Of a stretch of 64,000 nucleotides of DNA, positions 1 to 12,096 are shown piece by piece (position 1 is the stretch's first letter; each line of letters opens with the position of its first letter). Origin of the DNA: Marthasterias glacialis (Eukaryota; Echinodermata; Asteroidea; Forcipulatida; Asteriidae); the NCBI GenBank assembly GCA_911728455.2, contig OU452230.1, positions 3,836,256 through 3,900,255 on the forward strand, written 5' to 3'. Under the pieces are notes generated by a model. The model saw only the letters and a list, made by a program, of their open reading frames with translations. It did not search any database and had not been told where the DNA came from. The translations under genes were made by a program, and so were the position numbers.

Positions 1-3000
1 AAGGAGGAAACGGTGTCCCGCAGGGCGGCAATAATCGCATCCTTTATGGTACCGTAATGAAGTAAAAGAGATACAGTCAATTTTAAAATTGATATACACA
101 AAGATTATTACTCAATAAAATCGTCATAAGTCGTGAATGTAGGTCTTGTTCCCTGTAAGGTGGATATTATAGAGAAATGCGTTGAAATAAAGCGCGCCAT
201 TAAAGATACCGAATTAGCGGCTGCGGCTACTGCTGGATGGCCGCGTCATGATGCGTTGAAGTATTGGATGTCCTATAGTAACACCCTTGACAACAGTCGT
301 AGCCGTAGCCGTAGCTGCCAATTCGGATACGGTCTAAACCAATCATGGTCAGGTTTCCTAATAACTATCTTCAAAGGTGATAAGCATTTTTTTAGGGACC
401 AGACTATTTTCTACTCAGTTTTGGTTAGCTGTGTCCGAATAATGGCGGATGCGGCTGCGGCTACGGATGCGGCTGCGTCTGTGGGTGTTGCTGAGGGCAG
501 CATGTGTAACAATGCGCATACTGACTCTTACGGGACATTACAGTTAAAGCTTTAATGCAAAGTGCGCTCAAATTGTGGCTGATTTTGTTTCTACTGCTGT
601 TGTTGTTGTAGTTGATGTTGTTTAAAAAAAATATATAGGGGACCTCGAGACGGGGTCTGCAGTAAAACAAATAAGTGGTGTGTCGTGGCCGAGTGGTTAG
701 TGCGTCGGACTCAAGCTCTGGTGGCTGAGTCATCGGAGTGTGGGTTCGAGTCCCGGTCATGACACTTGTGTCCTTGAGCAAGACACTTAACCATAATTGC
801 TTCGTAAAAGTTGGGGAGGCAGAGCCTTCTGCTCTACCAGCCAGGCTTCTGACAGATGATACCCAACCCTACATCCTTACGGACTGTAAAGGGGGTAACT
901 CTGTTTCAGCCCCAGGAGTAAGGTGGCAATGGCCCCTGGGAAAACAGCTGATTTGTAGCCCGCACCTTGAGTGGCTTACTGGCCTTGTGTGTCTGGCGAC
1001 TTCAATGAAATAAAAAAGTGTCTTTGTTCGGAAATGGGATAACAAAAGGGACACCCTTGGAGCAGGGTGTTTTTTTTTTTATCCCAGGCTAATTCTCAAA
1101 ATAAGCTTATTGTTTTGTAGGCAACGTTGAAACCATTGGCGTTTACGGAAAACGCTTTGAGTCGTCATTCCATTTTTTTTTTCATCATACGTAGACAAGT
1201 AAACGAAGTTTCCTAACTAGAATATTTATATTATAAGGTTTCTTTTCATCTCACAGGATGCACAGCTTTGATTATGTCAGGCCTTTTGAAAACAAAATCA
1301 CCAGAATTTTTTATTTTGTTTAATTTTTTTTTTAATCCACAGAACTTTGGTGGAAGCTTTCCTTTTGCTTAAGTATGTTGATGGACCCTATGCGTTGACG
1401 TCATCACGCCGCAATCTTAAGGTAAAACGACGACGAAACAATTTTGAAAACGCCCAGCTATGTATGCCCGACGCACAGAATGGGCCGATGAGCAACTTCG
1501 CTCGGCCTCACAGGTCTCATTCAAGACCGCTGGGATGGGCTGATGCTTTCACAAATTCTTGTTCAGGAAGTAGTGATGCATGATGGGACTGTTTGTACTG
1601 CCGATCGGTGCAATACCGACATACGATAAGAAAATGTAAACAAAAATGTAGCGTTCGTCTTTACCGAAGTTGCAAGAAGAATAGAACTGCGCGGGTCAAT
1701 TATCATACAATGAAAAGAATTACGATAAATACTAGCGATATATTTACACCATAGAGCTTCATTATTATTGTTAATAGAGGTCAAATCTTTTGTGAAAAGG
1801 AAAAGGTGACCAGGGGTAAATGATGTAATGACCATGCGTATTTCGTCAGCCCATTCCAGAGCCTTCGGTTGAGCCGCTGGGACCGAGCGAAATAACCAAC
1901 CTTTTTTTTACCTCTAGCCGAGGGCGCCCTACTCCAATGACGTCATGTGCATTAGGCCTATACAAAAGTTATTTGATAATTAAAGACAGCGGTCAGTGTA
2001 CCTTAATATAAATCTATAGTCAACCAGTTTGTAGGGGTCTATTTGTTTTTAAAGAAAAAAAAACCTGCACGTCTGCAAAACAAACGATCTGTATTTGTCT
2101 ATTGACCGCACAAAGGCTATCTGGTGCAGTTTAATTAAACAGGCGATAACAATTCGAGGATAATTTTGTCTTCCTTAGAAAAATCATTGCGAGGAAGTTG
2201 GCAACAGATAATTTGTTTCATACCCGATTGCTGGGAAGGAAAGACGTGGATAGAATCTGACCCTGGTTTACCTCTGAATAACGCAGGTGGACCAATCGAT
2301 ATCTTACCATGTGTGTGTGTGCGTCTCTTTGGATTGACAGCGAGGACTTTAACAAAAGAGATCCGGATGGTTTGACCGGGAAGTTGTTATTTTGCAACGC
2401 GGCAGTTAGCTTTGTTGCGGGTCAGAGGTCAGCCTTTGGTATTTACCTTGTTCCTCCGCTGCCACGTCTCACTAAACTCCCACAATGCACAGAAAACGAT
2501 CATGTATGGGCGGAACAAAGCACGTTTTACCGTAAATATTTAACGACTTTATGTCACCTTTTCAGCCGTAAAACACATAGACAATATTTTCCAGTGAACT
2601 AAAATAAAACAAATTTCTCACCAAACAAATTGAGAAAACGCAGGGGACAGCGAATACTGGGGAAAGAAGCTGACCAATCGGGTCAAAGAGCAACAAGAGG
2701 ACCAATCAGGAGCTCTGTCTTAAACAGCCAATCAGCCAATCAGGTCAGCATCCAAGCTGGAGCACGTCGCATCTGACCAATCAAGAGGTCCGTCTCAAAC
2801 AGCCAACCGGATATCTTGCACCACAGCAGATAGGGTGACCGTTTGCCGGATCTGGGACCCCGCCGGACTAGGTTGATCTTACCAAGGAAATCCGGAAAGT
2901 CACCACACCAAAAACCCGAGTGTGCGCGATCCAAAGGCAAGATGGCGCGCTTAAAATCAAAGACGGCACGGGTTACGGCTTTAATAATAGTACTAGATGT

Positions 3001-6000
3001 ATATTGAGAATGTGTAATCCCCCAAAGTTCAATGGAGTGAACGGGGATGGCTGAAGAGTACTCAGGTTACCAGGATACCAGCCACTAAAACACTTTTTCG
3101 TGTATGCACTGATTGTGACTGTTGCCCGCTGTTTCTCTTCAGCATTTTATGTTCGTTTATCACTTTAAAAAAAAAACTCCCGGGTCAGAATTGACCCGGA
3201 TTCCGGATCCCAGGGGCCTGATCCATTTCTGGGTCAGTATGACCCGGAATCTGTGTCAACTGACCCAAATTACCGTGTCAAACTGACGCAGAATCCGAGT
3301 AAAAATCATTATTTCTTATTTTGTTTCACAAAATTTCCGAGTCAACCTGACCCCAAAAAGGGTCAGGCCCCCTGGGGGACCCTGGATCCGGGTCAAATCT
3401 GACCGGGGAGTTTTAAGAGTATTAGGAATAGACGGATTTATTGGCACCGAAATCTGCCATGTACGATGAGCGTTATAGGGAGGTAGCACATTATAATAAT
3501 GTAATCATGTTAGTGCGGATACTTCAACAGAAAGTGCAATAACCCCTGAGGGCTGAAAGGTCCACCTGTCGTTTTGAACACTTCATTCATGATATATTAA
3601 CATTAAACTATAAATTTATAGATGACTGTAGACATACTGTCTGAGATATTACTCTACATCGGTCAATGTAAAAGGTTTGTAAAAAAAAACATTAGATTGT
3701 AATTTAACCGTGCGGTTACGAGATGCTAAAAATAATATATGAAATTTCCACAAATTTATCAGATTTTGTTTTGTATAAATTGTAGTGTACGATTAGAAGA
3801 AACACTGAAGGTACATTTTTATTTGTTGTGTTCCAGAAAATCCATTGGTTGAAATCCATTTAAAGTAAGATTTTATTGCTACCGTATTAATCAGTTTCGG
3901 TGGCGTTGAAAAACAAGATGCTCTTCAAACGACCCAATAAACCAAACCGCGTTATACACCATTCAGTGAACTAACCACTGAGATCGGTTCCTCCACTGCC
4001 TGTATTTTTTCTGAAAATTTGTTTTTCACTTCAGAACTGACGAGAGAAAAAAAAAACGATATTGGCATAGCGATAATGATTTGTCAGTTGTTATCTTGAG
4101 AGCATATCAAACACAGGCTGTTAGTTTGCAATGGGTTCGTAATGGCGTTTTGATGAAAAAAAAGTGTCAGTGTGACGAATAAGTACCTTCTCGCCCAACG
4201 GGCTGGCAAAGTACACAGCCCCGTGATGCGGATCCTTAAGCTTGGCAAATCTCCGGGCGGCTCCATGCATCGGCTGGGCGTGGAGGGTCTCGCAGATTGT
4301 CCTCCCGTGGGAGGAACACCTGAAATTGAGGGAGCACGGGGGAGAGACAATTTTAACAGGCTGCCTAATGAGGTTGAATTATTAAAAAATCGAGGGTGTT
4401 TGGCAAGCCTTTCTGACAAGATCGAGACACAGGTTGTTTGCGTGGCATTGCTTGGCGTATGTTTGTATTAGACGGACCTAGCCACAAATCCACTTTCAGC
4501 AACGCCTTCCAAATTAGCTAATCCACTTAGGCAATCAGGATTGGACACTTTTTAGAAATCTGCCTCGCTCGATAATAGGACAAATTATTTGTACATTCTC
4601 TACATAAAAGAAATGAATATCACTTTGTAGTATAGAAATGGAAACATGTCCATGGATGCCCGTTAATTTTTATAGAAAAGCCTAAATATAACTATGCAAA
4701 ATTACTTAATCTCGTTTGAATAGTAAAGTACAATTTCCTGTTTTGCCAGTCAGAATTGAGGAAGTACTGGGAGATGAAGTGGAATGGAATCTTAATAATA
4801 CTTGCACAGTCATGAACATATATTCTTTAAGAAGTAAAATAGACAAGGGAAGACAAACAAGTATATAAAACCACGCAATTTTCTTGTACCAGAAATCTTT
4901 CCATTCAGCATTAAACCGCCAGTGAACACAAATCACGTCACTCCCATTTGTCCCAATTTTGCCTAGAAACTCGTCAACCAAATTCGTGATTTTCTTTGGT
5001 CTAACTAGATATCGTGACATGGTAGGCAAGAGATCACGGTATGGAAACCTGCCCAGTAAGCCGTAAGGGTACACAAATGCCACGCATTTGCGTTCAGTCC
5101 TGAAGGCTTCAGGGAACCCGTCCAGGTACTCTGTCAACTTGATGGGATTCGATGGCGTTTCGCTTGGTAGGTCTACAATAGTTTGAGGATCATTGCGATT
5201 GAATGTAATGCTGGGTATTGAAAGGTTGTTTAACTCCGCGAATATCTGTGTTTGGCCGTCAAGGTAGAGCTCAAGACCAAGGCGTTGCTCCATGGTCTGT
5301 CTGGTTCCCTGGACCCTTGTACCAATCAACACAGCATCTACACGACCGCTGCATTGCTCCCGAAACAGCTCCATACTAACGGACGGTGTAAGACTACGAA
5401 ACGCTTCCGGACTTAAGGTGTCCTCAAAACAACGCATTTCCAGCCCGTCCACGCTGGGGTGGTTGAAAAATGGCGCCAAAACGACAGTGTAGTTCCGCTT
5501 CATGGCGACAGCAACGACGAAGTGAAACGCCTGCAATTGGTTGTTGGGTCCCTGGTTACCAAACATGACGGGAAGGATGTATTGGGGAGGACGAGTGGGT
5601 TGTCTCGCTGTAATATCGTCATTAATCAAAATGCTGGTCGAGCTGGACCCAACGCATGTTCTCGGAGAGTGTGCCGTTGTGTTGGTGAGAATCTGTCGAC
5701 AGGTAATCATAAAATTAAGCAATTAGTTTTTGTTTGTTTTGATCTTTGGTCATGTTCTCTTCTAGAAGAAGAAGAAAATGTCGGCTCTTTTTAATAGGAA
5801 GAGCAATTTGAAGACTCAACGGTTTAAAAACAGTCGCCAGGAGTGTACGTGCGAGATCTACACCTTCCACTGTAAGTCACACCCACTTTTCACAAACTGG
5901 CTCCATCGATTGCCAGAAGCCCACTGTGACAATAAATTCATACTTTCTGGACTTGCCTTTTACCTGTGTCTTGCAAAGACTCAAGGTCTTATCAGGAAAT

Positions 6001-8975
6001 ATTGGTGTCTTTCACAAGAAATGTCTTTGAACGAATTAATGGGTGTATTTCGCTAATATAACACAGTAACGTATGTCAGCTTTGGAACCGGAAGTAGAGA
6101 ACATTTGAGCCTGCAGCAGGTGCGCACGCGTGTGACGTAATGACTAGCCAGCAGGATAGAGTGAGAAAGTGCGTGTTTCTAAAACTCAATACCATTTATG
6201 CATTCGATCAATGGATTTTGTTTAGTTTGCTCTTTTTGGTATAACGGTATACTTCTTGTGAGAACTAAGGTTTTATACGGTAAATGTTGTTGGGAACAGA
6301 GTTTGTAATTCAGTACTTCCTCTTAAATGCGAACAACTGACAACCATGGACGACATCTTTGTGAGAATTGATGAAAAGCAAAAAAAAGTACTTTTCAGAC
6401 AATGTGTACTGAAATAGCTGCCATTCTGACCAACTTTTCCTTGCAAAACGTACGGCTATTTGAGTTCGTCCCAAGAACAATAAAACTGGCGAGACTACGT
6501 GTTTTCCTTGAGATCTGTATCTCAACACTCAACAAGCCCCATTACGCCAATGGTTAAAACACGACACCACAATGCCCATCCCCGACCCATCCGGCGACAT
6601 TGTCCGTTAAAACACTTCAACAAAAAAACCAACTATTGGACGTCGAAAGCTTGAATTCCCATCCCCACCTGAACAGCTGTCGTTTTGTTGTCAGAACGGA
6701 AAACGTGCTGCCTTGATTTGAACAGTGCAATACCGGGTATACAGAAACGATCAAGCAGTTTATTTGGAAAGAGATCCTGACGTAATTGCCTCTTTCATCA
6801 GTCACGCTCCCTTCTTATTTGATGTGTTGAAATTATCTTTCAGCAACATATACTGGATTCATGTGTGCAATGCATGATGATCTAACATATAGGAGATTTA
6901 ATGCTGCGTGACATTTACATTACACATAATGATTGCTTCTACTTGAACACTTTCTCCCGGGCCGATAACATTTATACGATTTGTTAATTGGAGTTCATTT
7001 CATGTCCGTTTTATTAGCTGACGGTGATTCCTTGTCACGTTGGACTACTTCAATACGCTTCCGAGTGTGTTGAGTGAAGGGCTGAGTAGGCTGGATGTCC
7101 CTACGTGCAAAAGTCACAACAGTGGCACTTTGTAGCAAAATGGTACCCAGTTAAGAACATGTTCACTAACAAGTGCGTACAACTTGCAATTATTGTTATA
7201 ATTGATATTATTATTAATATATATTCCTGGTAATGAAACTATGGGATGCCTCAGAAGCAATTTGCTTTGCTTACGGTTAGCAGTGTTTATGAAATAGAAA
7301 TTCTGCTAATGGCCGCTCCGTTAGCAGAAAACATCTGCTTACAGGCTTTATGAAATTGGGCCCAGATCTATTATTCAAAGTTGCCAAATGTAGCTATTAA
7401 TATGCCAAAGATGGGCTAAAGTCGCTTAGTTCCGACACAGCCTTACGTTGACGATCTCTAAAAATGAAGAACAAACGTGATTAGCGAATTGAAAACAAGT
7501 TGATTTCAGGGTTTTTTTTCTTGATCAATTTTCTTTGTTTTTCAACCCGTCTCACACGACTGCTCTATCCGTACTTAATGCAATAACGAAAATGCGAACA
7601 GAAGTTTGACGTCACAAAATTTCGCGGCCAAAATATTCAATCGAGTTGCCCCGTGTTCAACCTTCCGCAAATCTTTCGTGGAAATCTGAATAATGACGTC
7701 ACGATTCGTCTCGCATTGTTCATGGACACGAATATTTAATACGAATCAGCCTCAAGGCATTACGGGCTTTATCTTGCCAAAGTGCACAAGGGAGGGGCGG
7801 ACAAATCGGTGGGATTGAAACTGGAGAAAAAAATTATTGAAATTATTCGATAATTCACTCTTCCTAATGGCTAGTCGTCAGTCCGGGCACTCCTTTAAAT
7901 AAGAATGCCATTTTCTTTGATCTGTTTTGCATCAGGGCCTGATGATTTGCCTGTGTTATTAACCATCAAGGAATGGTCTGCCAGGTTTCAAGGTTTTTAA
8001 CTCGCGTCTTACTTTATATAATACGACAGTTGTCAAAAGATCTAGGCATGATTACAACAAGTCGAGACTTTAACAGCGCCGTAACTAGGGTAAACTTTTA
8101 GGGGGGGGGCACAAAGAGGTGCACCATTTTTCCTAGGGGGGCACTTTTGGCCAATTAAAAATGTAGTTTCCATTTGTATTGTTCATAAACAAGCCTCTTT
8201 TCAGTGTTTTATGACGTGTTGCCGTAAAACAAAATACATTATGTGTGTGTAAATAAATAAAAATAGTTTAAAAAACATCGAAATTACTACGTAAATGCTC
8301 ATAAAATGTAACATTTTATTCTGGTCATTTTCAATCTCAAAAGTCCAGATCTCAAATGTGGGGAACCCGGGGGCACGGACTTCAGTTGGGGCCCCCCGTG
8401 CCCCCCCCCCCCACCCCTTAGTTACGCCACTGGACTTTAATCGAATTCAAAGAGCCGGTTTTTGTGACTTTCCCCCCGTGCGCTGCATTGCTATCTCCAC
8501 TCTCTCAGTCACTTTATTTTTCTGTCATTTCCAACAAACTGACTCATGTCTCTTTGAGGGTGGTTTAATGAACCTATTCACTAAGTACCTTGAGCTGTTT
8601 CTTCAGAAAGAGATTTTCCTCTTTGCTTCTCCGCCAGACTGGATCCCCAGTATTCCCACGGTCAATTACGTAGTGCTTTCCAGGCTCCCGACGACCACCG
8701 CCGTCCGAATTTGAGATATCCACGGACTCCGGCTTGCTGTGTCGTCCGGCAGGCCTACCGTGGCGGCGTTGAACTCCTCGGAGACACTCCGAGTGTTCCA
8801 GGTTGACTGGCAAATTGGTGTGATGGGGTAGTTGATCGCAGATTAGCCTCGGTCGGGTAACCAGGCCCCTTGGGTGCAAGTAGAGTAGTGCAATATTACC
8901 GAAAAATACCAGATTTGCACAGATAACCAGCACCCCGAGGGGTCGAACTGTCAATCTACTAACAAATGGTTCCAT
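1..8975 (-). CDS. O-fucosyltransferase-like type II membrane protein (3' end off window)
   Basis: I rebuilt this gene from minus-strand exons 8975-8589, 5692-4890 and 4319-4187, plus a probable partial exon 41-1. The junctions join in phases 0, 2 and 0 with AAG|GTACTT, CTG|GTACAA and AAG|GTACTT donors and CAG acceptors. I start at the ATG at 8975; the reading frame extends upstream to a TTG, but a TAG stop lies before it. Residues 1-11 are cytosolic and a hydrophobic anchor (about 12-32, GVLVICANLVFFGNIALLYL) is followed by a polar stem to about 160. The catalytic part begins at GNQGPNNQ (174-181), carries HWRFN (386-390; the arginine matches the HxR of protein O-fucosyltransferases) and VYFASP (432-437). 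At least 441 residues are visible. By family analogy it would be a Golgi GDP-fucose-dependent glycosyltransferase; the acceptor is unknown. The last exon call is weak (AAAG acceptor). Confidence 0.66.
680..1017 (+). repeat. tRNA-derived SINE, type 1, nearly full length
   Basis: The 5' part is tRNA-like: box A TGGCCGAGTGGTTAG at 686-700, a long variable arm as in Ser/Leu tRNAs, and box B GGTTCGAGTCC at 743-753. A body follows (cttgtgtccttgagcaagac, ttgggg..agccttctgctctacc, a cagccccagga block) and an A-rich end near 1011. The closest relative in the window is the minus-strand copy at 17104-17444, which shares nearly the whole length. Other copies share only the tRNA head and the first body segment. 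Confidence 0.85.
2470..2952. promoter_or_regulatory. Promoter-like motif cluster inside an intron
   Basis: A Staf/ZNF143-like element, CTCCCACAATGCACAG at 2477-2492, is followed by five same-direction CCAAT boxes at 2674, 2702, 2728, 2736 and 2777, then by AAGATGGCG at 2940-2948, which resembles a YY1 site at a start codon. The CCAAT part is partly a degenerate direct repeat (gaccaatc...ctcaaacagccaa). The stretch lies in the third intron of the fucosyltransferase-like gene. A 21-codon frame beginning ATGGCGCGC opens at 2942, but I see no convincing gene attached to it. Promoter function is inference from motif content only. Confidence 0.35.
3165..3420. repeat. Foldback element rich in GGGTCA/TGACCC
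   Basis: The ends are inverted copies: aaaactccc.gggtcagaattgacccgga on the left and tccgggtcaaatctgacc.ggggagtttt on the right. The inside repeats GGGTCA-TGACCC half-sites several times. One of them, GGTCAGTATGACC at 3232-3244, is a perfect 13-bp palindromic steroid-receptor-type site. I see no coding sequence. Most likely a non-autonomous foldback element; the family is not one I can name. Confidence 0.6.
5870..6159 (-). repeat. Foldback-type repeat, TATCCTG ends, copy A
   Basis: Read on the minus strand, this stretch starts ctatcctgctggctagtcattacgtcacacg, continues through acttccggttccaaagctg and a ctttgcaagac block, and ends near a cagtgtgactt segment. It aligns by eye along most of its length with 48187-48533 in the opposite orientation. 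It shares its end sequence and the acttccggctccaa core with the short palindromic copy at 59681-59813. Confidence 0.6.
7255..7364. repeat. GGGCCCAATTTCAT foldback family, partial copy
   Basis: The right end, gcttacaggctttatgaaattgggccc, is shared with elements at 45067-45316 and 51872-52129. The left end is not clearly preserved and is joined to a fragment of a SINE tail (tattcctggtaatgaaact...ggatgcctc) at about 7223-7252, so this looks like a truncated or rearranged copy. Confidence 0.5.
8076..8431. repeat. Terminal-inverted-repeat element with 'GCGCCGTAACTA' ends, G- and C-run rich
   Basis: Inverted ends gcgccgtaactaggg and ccccttagttacgccac enclose about 355 bp with a run of nine G near 8101 and a long C run near 8398-8412. 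A partial second copy sharing agggggacac..ggggtgcaccac and aggggggcacttctggccaat lies at 9557-9700. No coding capacity is visible. Confidence 0.6.
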
Positions 8976-9556
8976 TTTCTCGGTGCCGTGAACATACTCT
9001 TCAGGATTCAATGATGTAAGTCTGCTTCTCTATTCTGCTGTGGGGGGCCTTTAAGAAACCTGTTAATTAAAGCCATTTATTTAAACAGAACCATCTTTAA
9101 TTAAAAACAAAAAGGCAACAGCTTGCCTGCACTTCACCACCACGTAAACGATAATGAGAAGAAGCGCCTGCCAGCAGCAGTTGGTCGTCGCAGGGAATAC
9201 AATTTTCTTCATTTCAAATCGACAAAGTCTGTTAAACCATTTTCTTTTATTTTGAGAAGTACACTAATGTATTTGGTTTTAACTTTATATACACAGCTGA
9301 TCTGAAAGGTGTTTACATCTGACTTGAACATTTTGACTAGTGAGGCGTCATTATACGAAAGCGTGCAGTGTGATTAATAATATTTACAAGTTCATATATT
9401 CTTTTTAACACCGAGTTGTTGGGACTCTCTTATTGTTGTTCTTTTGTTCCTTTTTCTATTGAATTATCTTGAGGGGACAGGGTTTTACAAAGGGGACCTT
9501 TGTTCCATTGTATAATGTCCCCACAACGGTGTGTGTGCACACCCAACCCTTTTGGA

Positions 9557-9700
9557 GCAGTGGCGAAACTAAGGATACAATTTTAGGGGGACACAAGGGG
9601 TGCACCACTTTTTTTCTAGGGGGGCACTTCTGGCCAATTTAATAATGTTCACGTTTCATAAACAAGCCCCTATTCAGCATTCGTGTTAGGCCGTTTACTA
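9557..9700. repeat. Partial copy of the 'GTGGCGAAACTA' element
   Basis: It shares the gtggcgaaacta start, the ggggtgcaccac block and the aggggggcacttctggccaat block with 8076-8431, then diverges after the ataaacaagcccctattcag segment. The right inverted end is missing. Confidence 0.5.
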
Positions 9701-10498
9701 TTTTTCATAAGATAATCTGACACGGAGGTAGTCGAATTACCCTGAAATTTCAGCTTTGACAGCTGTCCCAGACAAGAGTGTGCATCGTACTTTGTTTACG
9801 GGCCAATGTTATTAGGACATTTTTTCCTCCTCAACTTCAACTCTTTGCATTATTGCAATTAAGGTTTCTGTTAACAAAGTTATTGCAAGTTTTTTTTATT
9901 TTTATAACCTCCAGATGTTGCTAAGCTTTGATGCCATCTCACTTGAGTCGTTATAAACCACGAAGAAGAAGTGATTTTTAGTGAACGTTTACTTTTTGTA
10001 AAAACGAAAAAGAAAGAAGAAAGGAAAAGTAGTCATACAGATATGGCGTTCCAAAGACAACCCATCGCGTCGCCGTCGCCGGCGCCTTCACCTTATTGAT
10101 TTGTGTGCATATAACTTTGTCAACCAAGCATTATCGTTGCTCTCTGGGCCCTGGGTAGCGGCGGACATTGATTGGAAAAAAAACGCAAAAATCATGTTTT
10201 CTCCAAAAATAGAATAAATTACTGGATCATAGCGCCCCCAATGGAGACTCCAGTTATGGAATGATTGATCATGTTAAAATGACGAATGTACTAAGTTTCA
10301 AAACATTTGGACAAAACGTGCAGAAATTTTGGGGAAAACAAGATTTCTGACCAAAATTGGAAACAAAAAAGTCAAAAACGCCCTCCAGTGACAATTTTGG
10401 GAGTTTGTTTGACATCATCAGAACTCGGACAAAAATGAACATTAAGGTGCCAGTTTTCAGAAAATCGGTCATAAACTTTAGAAAGTAAGGAAACTACC

Positions 10499-10866
10499 TT
10501 AATGTAAAAGAGTGAAAACATCACTCTCTTTCCCGAGTGGTGGTGTAATTTTCACTCTTTTTAGAGTGCAATTCATTCTAGTTTGTTCTTTTAGGATGAA
10601 ATTCGAGTGAAGTTCACTCTGAATCGAGTGAAAAAGAAAATATTTCCACTCTAAAAAGAGTTGTCCCCCATACCACTCTTTTAAAAGAGCCACTTGGCGG
10701 ACAAGTCTTTTTAGAGTGGAAACATTTTCTTTTTCACTCGATTCAGAGTGAAGTTTACTCAAATTTCACTCTAAAAGAGCAAACTAGAGTTAATTGCACT
10801 CTGAAAAGAGTGAACATTACACCATCACTTGGGCAAGAGAGTGATGTTTTCACTCTTTTACATTAA
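10499..10866. mobile_element. TTAA-bounded MITE with very long inverted arms
   Basis: The element runs from TTAATGTAAAAGAGTGAAAAC to the matching GTTTTCACTCTTTTACATTAA. The two halves are inverted copies over nearly their full length (about 180 nt each), turning over near 10682. Each arm repeats GAGTG/CACTC motifs. The TTAA at both edges (10499-10502 and 10863-10866) suggests target duplication of the TTAA type used by piggyBac-like elements. There is no coding sequence, so any mobility would have depended on a transposase elsewhere. Confidence 0.75.
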
Positions 10867-11586
10867 GAGAGTAGTGACAGAGACAGCGACAGCGACGACG
10901 ACAACGACAGCGATGGCCACAGCGACATTCTATGTTGGACGCCAGGCGCTGGACTTTATTAGAGTTTATTGCAGCGAACTCTGCAAAACAAACTACATTC
11001 ATTTATCGATATGTAAAGGAGAAAAAAAAATTCTAACAAGCTGAATGTTATCTGAGGCTCCAAATTTTGTGTGATCCAAAAAATATTGGATTGGTTTTCA
11101 AAACTTCTGTGAGACTATTAGTTTTAGAATTAACGGTCAGCGCCCTTTGGGCCAGCAGTTTGCTGTAGGCTGGGAAAACTTGTATACCTCCTTTATTATG
11201 TGGATTGTTTTACCTTTTTAAGGGTATTTACTACCTTTCAAGAGGTTGTAGAGATAGTTTACAAATTCTAATAATAATAAATTACTATTTGTTTTGTCAT
11301 TGACTCTAATTGTGCATCATAATGTGTACAAAAGCAATGGATCAAGATTTTAGCACACCGCCTATAGTCTCGTTTTCTGAATGGAGCAGTAGTTGGGTCT
11401 ATCGGGTCCAGGCGCAGCCAATGGGGGAATAGACCATGTCTGGAGATAAAACTAGGTTGACCTGTTTTTGAAAAAAGAAAATTAACGGGTAATTAACTAA
11501 AATGTGTTTACGGTCTACAAACTGCAGCCCCGTAGCACTTAACCAGAGTCATTTTTTTATAGGCCCTGCACCTTATTATACAAATT

Positions 11587-11741
11587 AATATTGAGTGGCT
11601 CAGAGTGCAACGGGAGGAATATTATCGCAAGGTAAAAATAATTTGGACGAGGCGAAGCCGAGTGAAATGGGATCGGAACAGTCCAAATTTTACCGAGCGA
11701 TGATATTCCTCCCAGTTCACGATTTAAAGCCACTCAATATT
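11587..11741. repeat. Foldback element, ATATTGAGTGGCT ends
   Basis: About 60-nt inverted arms: atattgagtggctcagagtg..gggaggaatattatcgcaagg on the left, and cgatgatattcctccc...agccactcaatat on the right, around a gaggcgaagccgagtg centre. Non-coding. Confidence 0.65.
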
Positions 11742-11758
11742 TGCCATAACTAACATTA

Positions 11759-12096
11759 TAGATCCTTGTCATTTGATATTTTCTTTCACAATAAACACAA
11801 AGTCAAAATAAACACGGTTCATCGTCCACCCCAAAGTTTTAAAACCCCTTATTTGAAGAACTTGGACAACTCCATGTGTAGACACCAAAACCTTGTGAAA
11901 CTGACGTAATATATTTTTCCGTACTCAACGTGCGCGTGATGACCATTATTATTCAAGCAAATGCACAGCTTAATTAATAGTGCAACGGACCCTGGGACTA
12001 ATGGTGCAATCGGGGTGTTTTAATACAACCTTTTGCGCAACAGGTGCTCATTTGCTTTAGCAAAGCTCCACCAATCAAGTAATGACAAGGATCTGT
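11759..12096. repeat. Inverted-repeat element, TAGATCCTTGTCATT ends
   Basis: It is bounded by tagatccttgtcatttga and tcaagtaatgacaaggatct and adjoins the previous foldback. The interior is non-repetitive, AT-rich and non-coding. Only the short ends match, so the call is tentative. Confidence 0.4.

Noticed and set aside
133..555. 140-codon frame near the left edge with GCGGCTGCGG-type repeats
   Set aside because: The frame starts with GTG and comes from a low-complexity (GGCTGC)n/(GTAGCC)n stretch in the fucosyltransferase-like intron; no family match.
8574..9011. Start of the fucosyltransferase-like protein at 9011
   Set aside because: The codon at 9011 is TTG with a TAG stop upstream in the same frame; the first ATG in frame is at 8975.
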